DNA of 43,582 nucleotides from Basidiobolus ranarum (Eukaryota; Basidiobolomycota; Basidiobolomycetes; Basidiobolales), in assembly GCA_040143965.1 (NCBI GenBank), contig JASJQH010006907.1:1-43582 (forward strand). Direction: 5' to 3'. Under the pieces are notes generated by a model, which worked only from the letters and a program-made list of their open reading frames with translations, was not told the DNA's origin and ran no database searches. A program made the translations under genes and the position numbers. Below are positions 23,672 to 36,900 of the stretch, in pieces (position 1 is the stretch's first letter; each line of letters begins with the position of its first letter).

Positions 23672-24138
23672 GATATGTGATATTCTTATGTTGTGTCTGT
23701 TTCTTGCCAGAATACACGTAGCGGATATAAGGCAATCCCTATTTCTGCTTCAGAAGAGTATTCCACAAAAAGTTCTCCAACACTGAAGTGATTTTTTCTT
23801 GAGTAAATCTATAAAATTTGCATCTAAATGAATCTTCCCAAATTAAGGGTTGACCAATCATTGAATGGGAATGCGATAAACCTATGGTTCTTCAGAATAT
23901 ATTTTGGCAGGTGTATTTCTTAAGTTCTAATTTTATTTGAAAGAGTGTAGTTACGTATTGTTTAGTTTCTAACATAACCTATGAAATCATCCAATAAACC
24001 ATACAATATGATCGCATAAGCAGTACTTGTGATTACGTCTCCATCTCTGCGCTCACACTATGGCTCTAGTACAATAAAAAGACGCCCCCTCAATACTCTT
24101 TAGCACAACGTTCCGAATATACTAATACTTACAACAGC
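23672..24138. promoter_or_regulatory. Divergent promoter region (mL43 / RPT2)
   Basis: This 467-bp spacer has no coding signal and must hold both promoters. I looked for the yeast proteasome-associated control element (GGTGGCAAA) on both strands and did not see it. Confidence 0.45.
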
Positions 24139-26025
<1,887 letters not shown>

Positions 26026-26665
26026 TCGTAACCATTGGCACCCTCCTTTGTTACAACTTCTCTTTATCCTTATGATTGCCAATCGTGTTGTGAATAAGAT
26101 ATATTCCCACCTTCTTTGTAACCATTCGCATCTTCTCACTTTCTAAACCGCTTAAATTGGAATAAATCAATCACAAAATACTATCTTTAATCGCGATATC
26201 ACTATTCTTGTTGATCACCAGCTCTACCGTAGATTCAGTATTTGATTTTCGATATTTAATAGCTGTGGTAAAGTCAAATTTGAAACACTTCTAAGGGGAG
26301 AGGTTTTATATACTATGATGGTGCCCAAATTCGGTGTTTGATGGAAAAACTAGGACATCAAATCAGTGTGTCCGTTCTTCTTTCGCACACAGCATATTCA
26401 GCCATAAATACCGAGACAGCTAGTAGCTAGTACAATAGACAATTTCACATTGATTTTAGTATTTATTGAGCAACATGTCAACAGACTAATATAAAAACGA
26501 ATCACAAAACACCCTTTTAGGCCATTTACAAAGACAAACACTCGAAATGAATCCCAAGCGCTCCGCTAGTAAAAGTGCATAGGAAAAGGTGTCTGATGAG
26601 TCGCCATATTCAGTTTAGGAAATACATATGCTGAAGTAAATACCCTCTTTCACTCTAGAAAGGAT
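26026..26665. other. Convergent intergenic region
   Basis: This is 3' flanking DNA of RPT2 (+) and RPL38 (-). I see no exon or repeat. Confidence 0.6.
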
Positions 26666-27009
26666 TTAGATTTCAGCAACGGTAAGACTGGGAGGAAGGG
26701 ATCGCTTCAATTTCTCAGCCTTTTCGAGATCAGCAACGACCAAGGTGTAAAGGTACTTGGAGCATCTGATCTTGAACTTGACTTCGGCTCCGTTCTTCTT
26801 GATACGGGCAGACTTGGCGTCCTTACGACGAGCGATCTCGAGGAAGTTCTTGATATCGTGAACTTGTTTAGGCTAAAAAGTGACGAAAGGTATTAATGAA
26901 TGCTGATTGTATTGGGAATTATATCTCAACGAGAGCATAGTGATAAAAGATATCTAATGGATCGTACAGATCCATCCATCAACTGTATTCATGTATGATA
27001 ACTTACCAT
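26666..27009 (-). CDS. RPL38: Cytosolic 60S ribosomal protein eL38, 69 aa
   Basis: Two coding exons: 27009-27007 (ATG only, followed by donor GTAAGT) and 26872-26666. The product is [20 protein letters not shown], continuing through [19 protein letters not shown] to TVAEI, the complete eL38 sequence. Human eL38 is 70 residues. Codon use is noticeably more GC-ending (AAG, GTC, CTC) than in the neighbours, as expected for a highly expressed gene. An intron directly after the start codon is common in fungal ribosomal protein genes. Confidence 0.96.
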
Positions 27010-28356
<1,347 letters not shown>

Positions 28357-29657
28357 GTGTAAATATTGAAGTATATATATTTCAATAAATAATCACATTT
28401 CAATCATTAAAAATTATATTTCATTACGTACCTTTCAATTAACATAACATATTTGAATAAATCTCACTGCTTTTCTAAAAGTATTACATCTATATTGTTG
28501 ACAAAATTGATGGAGATTCTCGTACACGACTCTCAATCAAATATAAGAGTTCCTAGTCACCGTTGTCACTGCTTTCCAATAACCATTGCTGTATAATTTC
28601 AGCAAGCTTCTAAAGACATGCGGCGTATTTGGACTTGACATCTACTCCCAGAGAGAAATCAATTAATGATGAATTACTCTACTTGTTTTAAACGATCTTA
28701 ATAATAATATATTCAGTCTATTATGGCGCGAGATATAGTCCCTTCCAACCGTACCAGTACCTAGTAAATATGTTTTGAGAATATAAAACTGAGATTTAGA
28801 TTGCTATCCATTTAGTATACTTATGAGTACCTAGCCAGCTTGAAATCTAAAATAACAAAATCAGCTCCGACTAACCCCTTTACTTCTCGCTCCACTTTCG
28901 CTATCGCTTTTGATCAGTCGAGGTGGGGTATCACGATCAAATACAGCTACAGGAGGAGTCATAACAGTGACCATTAAAGGTATGAAGTAGCTAGCAGAAT
29001 CCGGCATAATAGCTGTTCTACTGTAAAATAAGTCAATGATAAGTAAACAAGATTATAGAACAGTTGTGAAAATATCCAATTTAGAGTTGAATTAAGCACT
29101 ACATTAACTAAACAGCGTTGAATATATTGGCAACTGGACTATTTTATCAAATTCCAATGTTAGCATTTATGCATATATCACAGTAAACGCATGTCAATAT
29201 ATTTGACGAAGAATCTACATACCTCCTGATCTGACTATGTATAGCTTATTAGTATTCTTTGATGTCCCTTCAACAAAAGTTCCCCCTAAACATATTCAAC
29301 ACAGATGTCTAATGAACACGATATTTAGCGTTGTAGTGTAGTGTGATAGGAATTTATAGGTGTGAGAGCATAATCAATCGTGCTTGGTTGATTCAATAAT
29401 TTCCAAAAATAATTCACGAGCAATTGTAATCCAATTTATAGACTTGACTTCTACTTTATATGATTGAACACTATTTGCGCAAGAATTATGGCTTTCTTGC
29501 CATTAGCATCACCACAAGAATCTAATCTATCTATCTCATACCAGTTTGGTAATACTATTGGCTCATTATGAGCTAATGGCTTATGTCATCTAGCTAAATG
29601 ATGATACTTTTATAAATGGACGAAAGAAACTTGCAGCTAGTTACGTTTACTTTCAAA
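28357..29657. other. Intergenic region with possible minus-strand exon remnants
   Basis: The polyubiquitin 3' flank has an AATAAA at about 28383. On the minus strand several pieces look coding. One, at 29230-29280, contains TSKNTNKLYIVRSG and ends at a GTATGT donor. Another, at 28861-29007 or slightly longer, begins after TTTTACAG and reads MPDSASYFIPLMVTVMTPP to a TGA. A third is at about 28560-28620 (KLAEIIQQWLLESS, then TAG). Their phases do not join into one clean gene, so this is either a small gene I could not solve or a relic. Confidence 0.3.
29611..29618 (+). promoter_or_regulatory. TATA box of the glutaredoxin gene
   Basis: TATAAATG lies 47 bp upstream of the chosen start codon. It overlaps the more upstream in-frame ATG (29616), which is a reason to reject that ATG as the start. 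Confidence 0.5.
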
Positions 29658-29957
29658 ATGCCTTCCACTCAAGATCTCGTTAAAAAATACATCGAAGACA
29701 ATGTTGTCATGGTCTTCTCTAAATCTTACTGCCCTTATTGCAAGAAAGTTAAAGAGGCTTTATCTAAGGCCTATCCCAACTTCACTGCCATTGAGCTTGA
29801 TCAACTTCCGGATGGCAGTGATATCCAAGCTACCTTGCTAGAACTCTCTGGACAACGTACAGTTCCAAACATTTACATTAAGGGTAACCATCTTGGAGGT
29901 TGTGACGATCTTTTGAAGGCTGTCGACTCTGGAAAACTTACTGAAATGCTATCCTAA
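29658..29957 (+). CDS. GRX1: Dithiol glutaredoxin, 99 aa
   Basis: An intronless class I glutaredoxin. It uses glutathione to reduce protein disulfides and glutathionylated proteins, probably in the cytosol because no targeting sequence is visible. It has the active site CPYC in SKSYCPYCKKV (about res. 24-27), the cis-Pro segment RTVPNIYI, and the GSH-binding GGCDDL. The start MPSTQDLV is preferred over an ATG 14 codons upstream, because that one overlaps the TATA box and would add residues absent from the family. Length fits fungal Grx1/2. Confidence 0.94.
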   Translation: MPSTQDLVKKYIEDNVVMVFSKSYCPYCKKVKEALSKAYPNFTAIELDQLPDGSDIQATLLELSGQRTVPNIYIKGNHLGGCDDLLKAVDSGKLTEMLS

Positions 29958-30632
29958 GGTGTTTGTATGTTGGTATATTCAGCTCTATTTCGAAGTAGAT
30001 ACGTTTGAATTGTATACACATGTTCCCACCAGACGCGTTATAGTGGCAAATAAAGAAATGAATCTACACCTAATATCATTCGTAAGCCTGTAAATATTAT
30101 CGAAAATTGTTTGTTTATGATATTTAATCTATTTAAGGTCATCTGGGATGATCTTAAAGCAAGTCAAAATTTGGGGAAAGCGCTAATTAGTAACCAATGA
30201 ATTTCATGGATTTTCTTTTAATTACGAACAAAAACGCGAGAGGCGCGCGAAAATCAATTTTGCTATAGGAAGGGGCATTAGATGAGGTAAGGAGTATATA
30301 TGAATGGGTGAATATAAGTGAATTAATTATGATGAAATATTGAATCAACAGAAATCATAGGTTGCTGGCCCGAGTCGGATCATAAATATTTCAGGATAGG
30401 TAGGATCTCATTCTAAAGTAAATCAAGCCCAAGGTTTTAATGCTTTTCTATCTTTGGTGAAAACAGCTCAGTCGGTAAAGTAGTAAGGTAACGTAAAATA
30501 ATGAAGTGTAGCTTTATACGCGTCATTAGATTCTACAATACTTCTCTACACGATTCCTAATATTGACTAACTTTTTCTGCTTTTTCAACGTACTTAGTAT
30601 TTTCTTTTTAGTTTTCTCGTACATATATAAAT
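29958..30632. other. Intergenic region upstream of the PWWP gene
   Basis: The glutaredoxin 3' end has an AATAAA at about 30049. The remainder is AT-rich with no coding signal and presumably contains the PWWP gene promoter. Pyrimidine-rich DNA and ATATATAAATATG lie just before its start codon. Confidence 0.45.
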
Positions 30633-33169
30633 ATGAGTAGCAAACACGCGCCAGGCACAATTGTTTGGGCAAAGATCAAAGGGTATCCTTGGTGGCCTGC
30701 TAAAGTACGTGTTTATAACATTAATATATCAATCTCCAACTTCTTGTTGAGAATACCTCCTAGTAACAAGAGTTGTTCAATAAACGCGATACTCGAGTTG
30801 GGATTTTATATATTTATATCATTACTACTATCTAGATCAAGAAGGAGGAGGAAGTCCCCGCCGCTGTCCTCAAACAAAAGCCTAGTAGACCTGTCCCTAT
30901 TATATCAGTAAAATTTTTCGGTACCAAAGATTAGTAAGTACTTTTCCTGCTTTCATAACTAATAGTTTTATATCTTGTTGACGCGTTTCTATTAATTTTG
31001 AAATAGTGGTTGGATTAGTTCAGATAACCTCAAGCCTTTTGAAGAACATCTCCAAGAATTCAATAAAGGTAGACGAGGTGTTCAATTTGATAGAGCGGTC
31101 AAAGAGGCCTCTGATCCTGATGCTCAGGCCTCCGCTTCGGAGGAGGAAATGAACGAAGTAGAAGAGGATGAGTTGGTTAGCGAGGAAGAGGAGCCTCCAA
31201 AAAAGACACCAAAGCGAGGTGGACGTAAGAAAGCTGAGCCTCGTAGAAAGAGTCGGAGTAAAGCTGACTCGGACGATGCTTCAGAAAGTGAGCCAGAGAA
31301 AGAAAAGAAAGTCAAAAAAACACCCAGTAGAAGAGCTTCTTCAGGAAGACGCTCATCAAGAATTAAGCAAGTGGAGGAGGATGAAGAAGAAGAGGAAGAG
31401 CCTGAACAGCGTCCTAATACTCGCAAGAGAAAATCTCCTCCCGTTGAAGAGTCTACGCCAAAAAGAAGAAGAACCTCACGTAAGGACAAGACAGCTGAAG
31501 AGCCAGTTGAGGCCAAGGAAGAGGAGCAGGAGCCTTCTACCCCACAACGTGCTAAACAAAAGTCCAAGCCTCGTTAGTTGAATTTTTATCTCACTTTGGT
31601 TGTGCTATGTTTTAATTCTGAGAGATATTTAGGGTCTCCTAGTGAAAAGCTCATGTATCTTCGTCATAAGTTGCAGAAATTGACCATGAAGGACGTCGTC
31701 GGGGTTGGTTTTCTGACTGTTAATAATTGTGGTATTATATGATTATTTATCTCTCAAACTGCATTTAGGATATGAACACAATAGATTCCCTTATGAAGGA
31801 GGTGGAGACTTTCGATATGAACCTTTCCCTCTTGAGAGTAAGTGCTAGAGATATGTTTGGTATTCAAGAGATGATCTAACTTGGATTTATATATATTTCT
31901 CAGGAAACAAAGATTGGCAAATTAATGAAGCGAGTCTCTCAGCTTGATTTAGACGATGACCCCTTTGATATTAGAGATAGAGCCTACACACTTACAAAGA
32001 AATGGAGATCACTACTCATTGAGGATGTTCTTTCAGACAAACAGCAAGCTAACGAAGATGAAAGTGAAAAGCCTGATGATGACGCTGATGCTGACACCAT
32101 TCCTATGGATGTTGATGTAGAAGAGTCTAAAATAGAAAATGACCAAGCGAAAGAAAATGACGATAGTGGCTCTGAAGCAGAGACAGAAATCGAACAGCAA
32201 CTCAGCTCTGGTAGTCCGGATGAAGACGAAGATAAAGAGCAAGCATCTGATATTGAAGGGGAAGTCATCCAAGATGTGCCTAAAAACACCGACACTGAGC
32301 ACGGAGTCGAAGTAGGCGAGAAGGAGGCTACTGCTGAAAAGATGGAATCTGTTGCTAAGCCTGAAGCCACTACTCAGTCTGCTGTCTCAGAGACCGATGA
32401 ATCTGTATCTAAATCAGATGTAATTAAGGATATTATACCTGAATCTGAGAGTAAGGAAGAATCCCAAGTTGCCGATGACAATACTGAATTACCCTCCAAT
32501 GGTAAAAGTGAAGAGCAAAGTAATGTTGACGTAGCTCAACCCGAACAAAACAACAATGACGAAGTAGTCACTCAAATGGAAGTAGAACCAAGTCTTGTAC
32601 AAGCCGATGTTAAGGATGAACCAAAGCAGTTAGAGAAAGCTGATTCTTCTGAGACAAAGAATCAAATGAAAGTAGAACCAAGTCCCGTACAAGCCGATGT
32701 TAAGGATGAACCAAAGCAGCTAGAGGAAGCTGATTCTTCGGAGGCAAAGACCCAAACTTCAGAGAATCAAGTGGAGTCCAACGAAGACTCTAAGCATCAT
32801 GTTGCAAATGGTGAGCTTGAGGATACTAAAGAACTTAATGAAACAGTATCTCTACAAGATCCTATATCCGAAAAAGACACAACCAAGGATCCAATCGAGG
32901 GTGAGCCAGAGAAACCAGAAAGTATTTCACATTCGGAACAGAAAGAGGCCTCTGAATCAAAATCTGAGGAAAATATACCAAAATTGGAAGATAGCACCCA
33001 AGTAGTGGAGGAAACAAAACTTGAGTCTTCAGAGGGTCAGGAGGCAACGGAAACCCAGGTTGAGCCTTCTGTGACTCATATTGTAGAAGAAACCCCCAAG
33101 TCTTCGGACGTCCATAATGAAGAACTCAAGGAGCTAGAGCCTAAAGAAAATGGACAAAAGACTGATTAA
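30633..33169 (+). CDS. PWWP-domain chromatin protein with LEDGF-IBD/TFIIS-N-like domain, 713 aa
   Basis: Six exons: 30633-30704, 30836-30933, 31007-31572, 31633-31703, 31769-31837, 31904-33169. The exon 4 donor (GTTGGT) is the least certain. Order: PWWP domain at the N-terminus (GTIVWAKIKGYPWWPAK, with GWISSDNLKPFEE closing the fold), which in other proteins reads methylated H3K36 nucleosomes; then about 150 residues of alternating acidic and Lys/Arg-Ser stretches with NLS-like clusters (KRRRTSRK); then a helical domain at about 247-325 (YLRHKLQKLTMKD, SLMKEVETFDMNLSLLRETK, IGKLMKRVSQL) that resembles the integrase-binding/TFIIS N-terminal fold; then an acidic, disordered tail of about 380 residues containing a 30-residue tandem repeat. 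This is the layout of vertebrate HDGF2/LEDGF. A role coupling H3K36-marked chromatin to transcription is inference. Confidence 0.85.
32576..32755 (+). repeat. 90-bp in-frame tandem duplication in the PWWP gene
   Basis: Two adjacent 90-bp units (32576-32665 and 32666-32755) encode near-identical 30-residue blocks built around VQADVKDEPKQLE within the acidic tail. A few substitutions separate them, so the duplication is fairly recent but not brand new. Confidence 0.9.
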
Positions 33170-33948
33170 TCTAAGAGTTTGCTGACGATAATTTTATTTC
33201 TCGTGTCAATGTTAAATTTTGCTATTTCTATCACATCCTTCCTTTCCTTTTTCCCTAGTTAATTTGATGTATATGTGCTGAAAAGTAGATTTTCTACCCT
33301 TTACCATGTTGTTTTTAGTCTTTTCCTTGTTTACATTTTTTCTATGCTTAGCGAAGTATTGTAGCGTGAAGGTTGTGAGAAGATAGTCTCTGTTGACCTT
33401 TTCTGCTCACAGTTGCATCATATTCATGCTACCACTACTTTGTCTTTTATTTTCCGCTTTAGAAAACAAAACCAACGCATGGTGTTAAGCAAAATCTGAT
33501 TTCTCAAGCTTCTATTATTACTCTTTTTTAAAAAACGAACACATCGAAAAGTCAACCATGTGTACGATAATAATTAAATAAATTAACAAAAAAATAATTG
33601 GTCGATTTGGTAATACTGTTGAATCTGGTCAGATATTCGATGACATAGTATATTACACAACTTTAGCATATTTAAATTAGTAATTCCTATGCGTTATGTT
33701 TAGTGTCGATTTTTTTCATCTTAGTCACTATTGTTGGCAGAGACAGAGGCTGACTTTGCTCTTTGACGTGTTGGTGTCACGTTAATTATATTTTACACTT
33801 ACTGTCAAATCATACTTTTCAACATAAACGTACATTCCCTTCGAAGGCGTATTCATTCTGTAAAACTGTTTTAGATAATATAGCAAGAGAACAAGAGCCT
33901 TAACCCATTTAGCGAAGATTTGTGAACCGATTCACGGTATCTTTCAAA
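33170..33948. other. Intergenic region between PWWP gene and TAF2
   Basis: The first half is T-rich 3' flank. No TATA box could be assigned to TAF2. One small minus-strand exon pair (33721-33856) is listed separately. Confidence 0.45.
33721..33856 (-). CDS. Possible small minus-strand ORF in two exons (very uncertain)
   Basis: Exon 33856-33803 reads MNTPSKGMYVYVEKYDLT and ends at a perfect GTAAGT donor. After 49 nt, AAAG precedes an exon 33753-33721 reading SASVSANNSD and TAA in the same phase. An acceptor-like TTTTACAG lies one base before the ATG, so further 5' exons may exist towards TAF2. I do not recognise the peptide; it may be chance. Confidence 0.2.
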
Positions 33949-36900
33949 ATGCACAAGATAGATGCACCTAAACGCGCCTTTTACTTATAAGTATTTTAAA
34001 AGTATTTGTCAAGCGACAAATTTAGAGAAAAATTTACTTATTTCATCTTTCTTATTTTGTTCGGATTTATACAAATCATCAAAAATTCGTACTTGACATC
34101 GACATCAAGGGAAGAACTTTAAGGGTAGATATATTTCCGCTACATTATATGACCTTGAAGCATTTAGTAGAACCCACCACTATATTTCTCTATGATTATT
34201 TATCATTCTATTCTATTTTCCATTATTTGTAGGGCTTTACTGAGCTTCATATAATCCCAACTACAAATTCCTTGTCACACGTGCGCATCAATGCACGGCA
34301 TTGTGGTATCCTTTTGATTTCTTTTAGCATTTCACAACCTTTCCTTTTACAACGCGTAATATTTAAACTCCTTAACGCGTATCTCTGAGATATACATAAT
34401 GTCACGGTCAATGGAATTGCAACTTCTCACGAATACATCGATATTATCAAAAATTCACTGCTGCCTGAGGTCACAAAGGATAAAAACATATTCCAATATC
34501 ACGAATTGAAGCGAAGCTATCACACAGCATTATACGAGGCTGAGGAAGGGGAGCTGTTAATACATATTCCCGAAGTGATAGATATCGTACAGGTAAAGTT
34601 TACACATTATTTCTTTTACCTAAATTCAACCTTCTTTTGTCCTATATTTTCATTGTTTATTAAATCTACTAAATTGTAGTTCCAAGAAAATGAAGCACCA
34701 TTACTTGATGATTCTAACGAAGGTAAAGTTTCATTATTGCATGAAGTATCCAAAGTTGTGGATATATATACAGTGATCGCTAACGACTCCAAACCTTATG
34801 GTTTTGCTACAGCATACAACGCAATGTTCGAGGGACGAGTCATGTTCACCCCGCTGGTCATCCGTATAGACTTCGCAGTGGTAAACCCCAAGGCTGGCGT
34901 CAACTTCATACTACCTGATCCTCAAGTAAACCCTTATGTAAGTAAAAGCAATTCACTCCGTTAGTGCTTTAGAGGTTATAGCGTCTTAACAAAACTTTAA
35001 TATAGCGATTTCCGCACGTTTATACGTGTAATGAAACGTTTCCTGGCCAAGTGCGTCTTTGGTTGCCTTGTATCGACCGAATGCACGAACGCTGCACTTG
35101 GGAGATGGAGTATATTGTGGATCAAACGCTACAGGATTCCAGCGGTGATAACGTAACGGAAGAAGAAGAGGCTCTGGAGATGGTGGTAGTCAGTAGCGGT
35201 GAATTGATCGAACAGGTATTTTTTTCTGAATCTATCTAAAAAATATTGACTCCCAATGACACTTGTATCGTAATTAGACTTCTCATCCGATTGAGCCCAC
35301 TAAGAAAATATTCCATTACATCCTTGCAATACCATCACCAGCATTTTCTATATCTTTTGCTGCTGGTCCGTTTGAAGTTGTCAAGTTGAGCTCTTCTGAT
35401 GGTCAGGTAGAAAAGAGTTCAGAGGATGCTGGTGGTAAAAGTACTAGTGAGATCTTTATGAATACTGATGACAGTGAAGGAACCAGTGGAATGTTTGCAT
35501 TCTGCCTTCCAGGTTGGATCGATGAGACTGCGAACTCTTGTGAGTTTTTAAACAAGGTAACATAGCCTAGTCTTATGAAAAATATCAAAACCTTTTCTCA
35601 TTTGGATTTGTTTAGGCTTTGGAATTCTATGCTCAAGAACTCGGATCATATCCATATTCATCATTCAAGCTAGTGTTTGTCGAAGATGCGCCAGATATAA
35701 TGATGTACAGTGCTACTATGACTATAGCCAGGTATTTTATCACAATTGTGCGCCTAACTTCAAATAACCGTAGTATACTGATTCGAATGCTTATAATTTT
35801 AGTACGCACCTCTTGCACGGAGACGATATTATCGACCAAACGTACGAGACCCGAAGACACCTAAGCTTAGCACTAGCAAAGCAATGGTTCGGTATTCACG
35901 TGGTTCCAAAATATGGGTAAGTTAAATCCACTCATGGTTGATCCTTTGCGAAAACTAACATGCTTCCTTTTTGCATAACATTAGTGCTGATTTATGGTTG
36001 ACCGTTGGATTAGCTAATTATGCTACAAGCTTGCTCATTAAGCATTTGCACGGTAATAACGAATACAGGTTTCGAATGAAAAAGGTAACTACAGTTTCAA
36101 CTCTATATTTGCGATGTGGTGCTAACTTTTGATATTTTATGACAGGATATTGATAAAGTTTGCGAGCTGGATGTTGATCGCCCTCCTCTTTACAATGTCA
36201 ACCTTGCCTATCCCGTCGATCCAGATGACTATAACTTTATGCAGTTGAAAGCTCCCCTTGTGCTGTTTGTACTAGGGAAGAGAATGATGAAGGGTGGTCC
36301 CTCTCTTGGAATACACCGGGCTATTCCCAAGGTCCTTGTAGCTGCGATGAGTGGCGAGCTAGGAAGTGGCAATGCACTTAGTACAAATTGGTTTCTAAAA
36401 GTGTGCCGAAAAGTCAGTGGAGTGGATAATAAACCGTTTGCAGAGCAATGGATATATCCTTTTTGTGTATTTTAATTTTGGTTTTGAGATACGATCTGAA
36501 TTCTGCTTTACATTGCCATCTAATTTCTAAATATTTCCTTAACATATTAATACCTTTGGCAGCGGATGTCCGATATTTCATTTTACATATTCGTTTAATC
36601 GAAAGAAGATGGTAGTAGAGATCAACATGGAGCAAAGGTCTACTAACTCAAACGGATTAGCACACAAACATAGCGAACGTGCAATGTATCCAAGTACGAA
36701 TATGTTCACGGTAAGTTTATGCATGCTATTTGTATGCCCACGACGTATGTCGGTTGTTAAATTACAAATACACAGGGACACATGACTGCTCTCATTCGAG
36801 AAGCTGACGGAACTCCTTACGAACATGTGTTGGATATACAAGACTTGAACAAAAAGTATGAGGTGCAATTCAACACTAAGTATAAGCGTATCAGAAGGTT

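Noticed and set aside
28680-28760. Kinase-like GTGTVGR piece as a protein kinase gene
   Set aside because: Only about 25 residues fit, no other kinase motif is present nearby, and the match may be chance.
29616-29657. Upstream ATG giving a 113-residue glutaredoxin
   Set aside because: It overlaps the TATA box, and the added residues are not part of the family.
31124-31567. Long minus-strand ORF (147 codons) rich in Ser/Leu
   Set aside because: It is the antisense shadow of the acidic/basic low-complexity part of the PWWP gene. The same applies to 31984-32370.
36454-36475. TAF2 ending at TAA after QWIYPFCVF
   Set aside because: The stop lies inside the AT-AC intron. Conserved TAF2 sequence resumes in phase after it.
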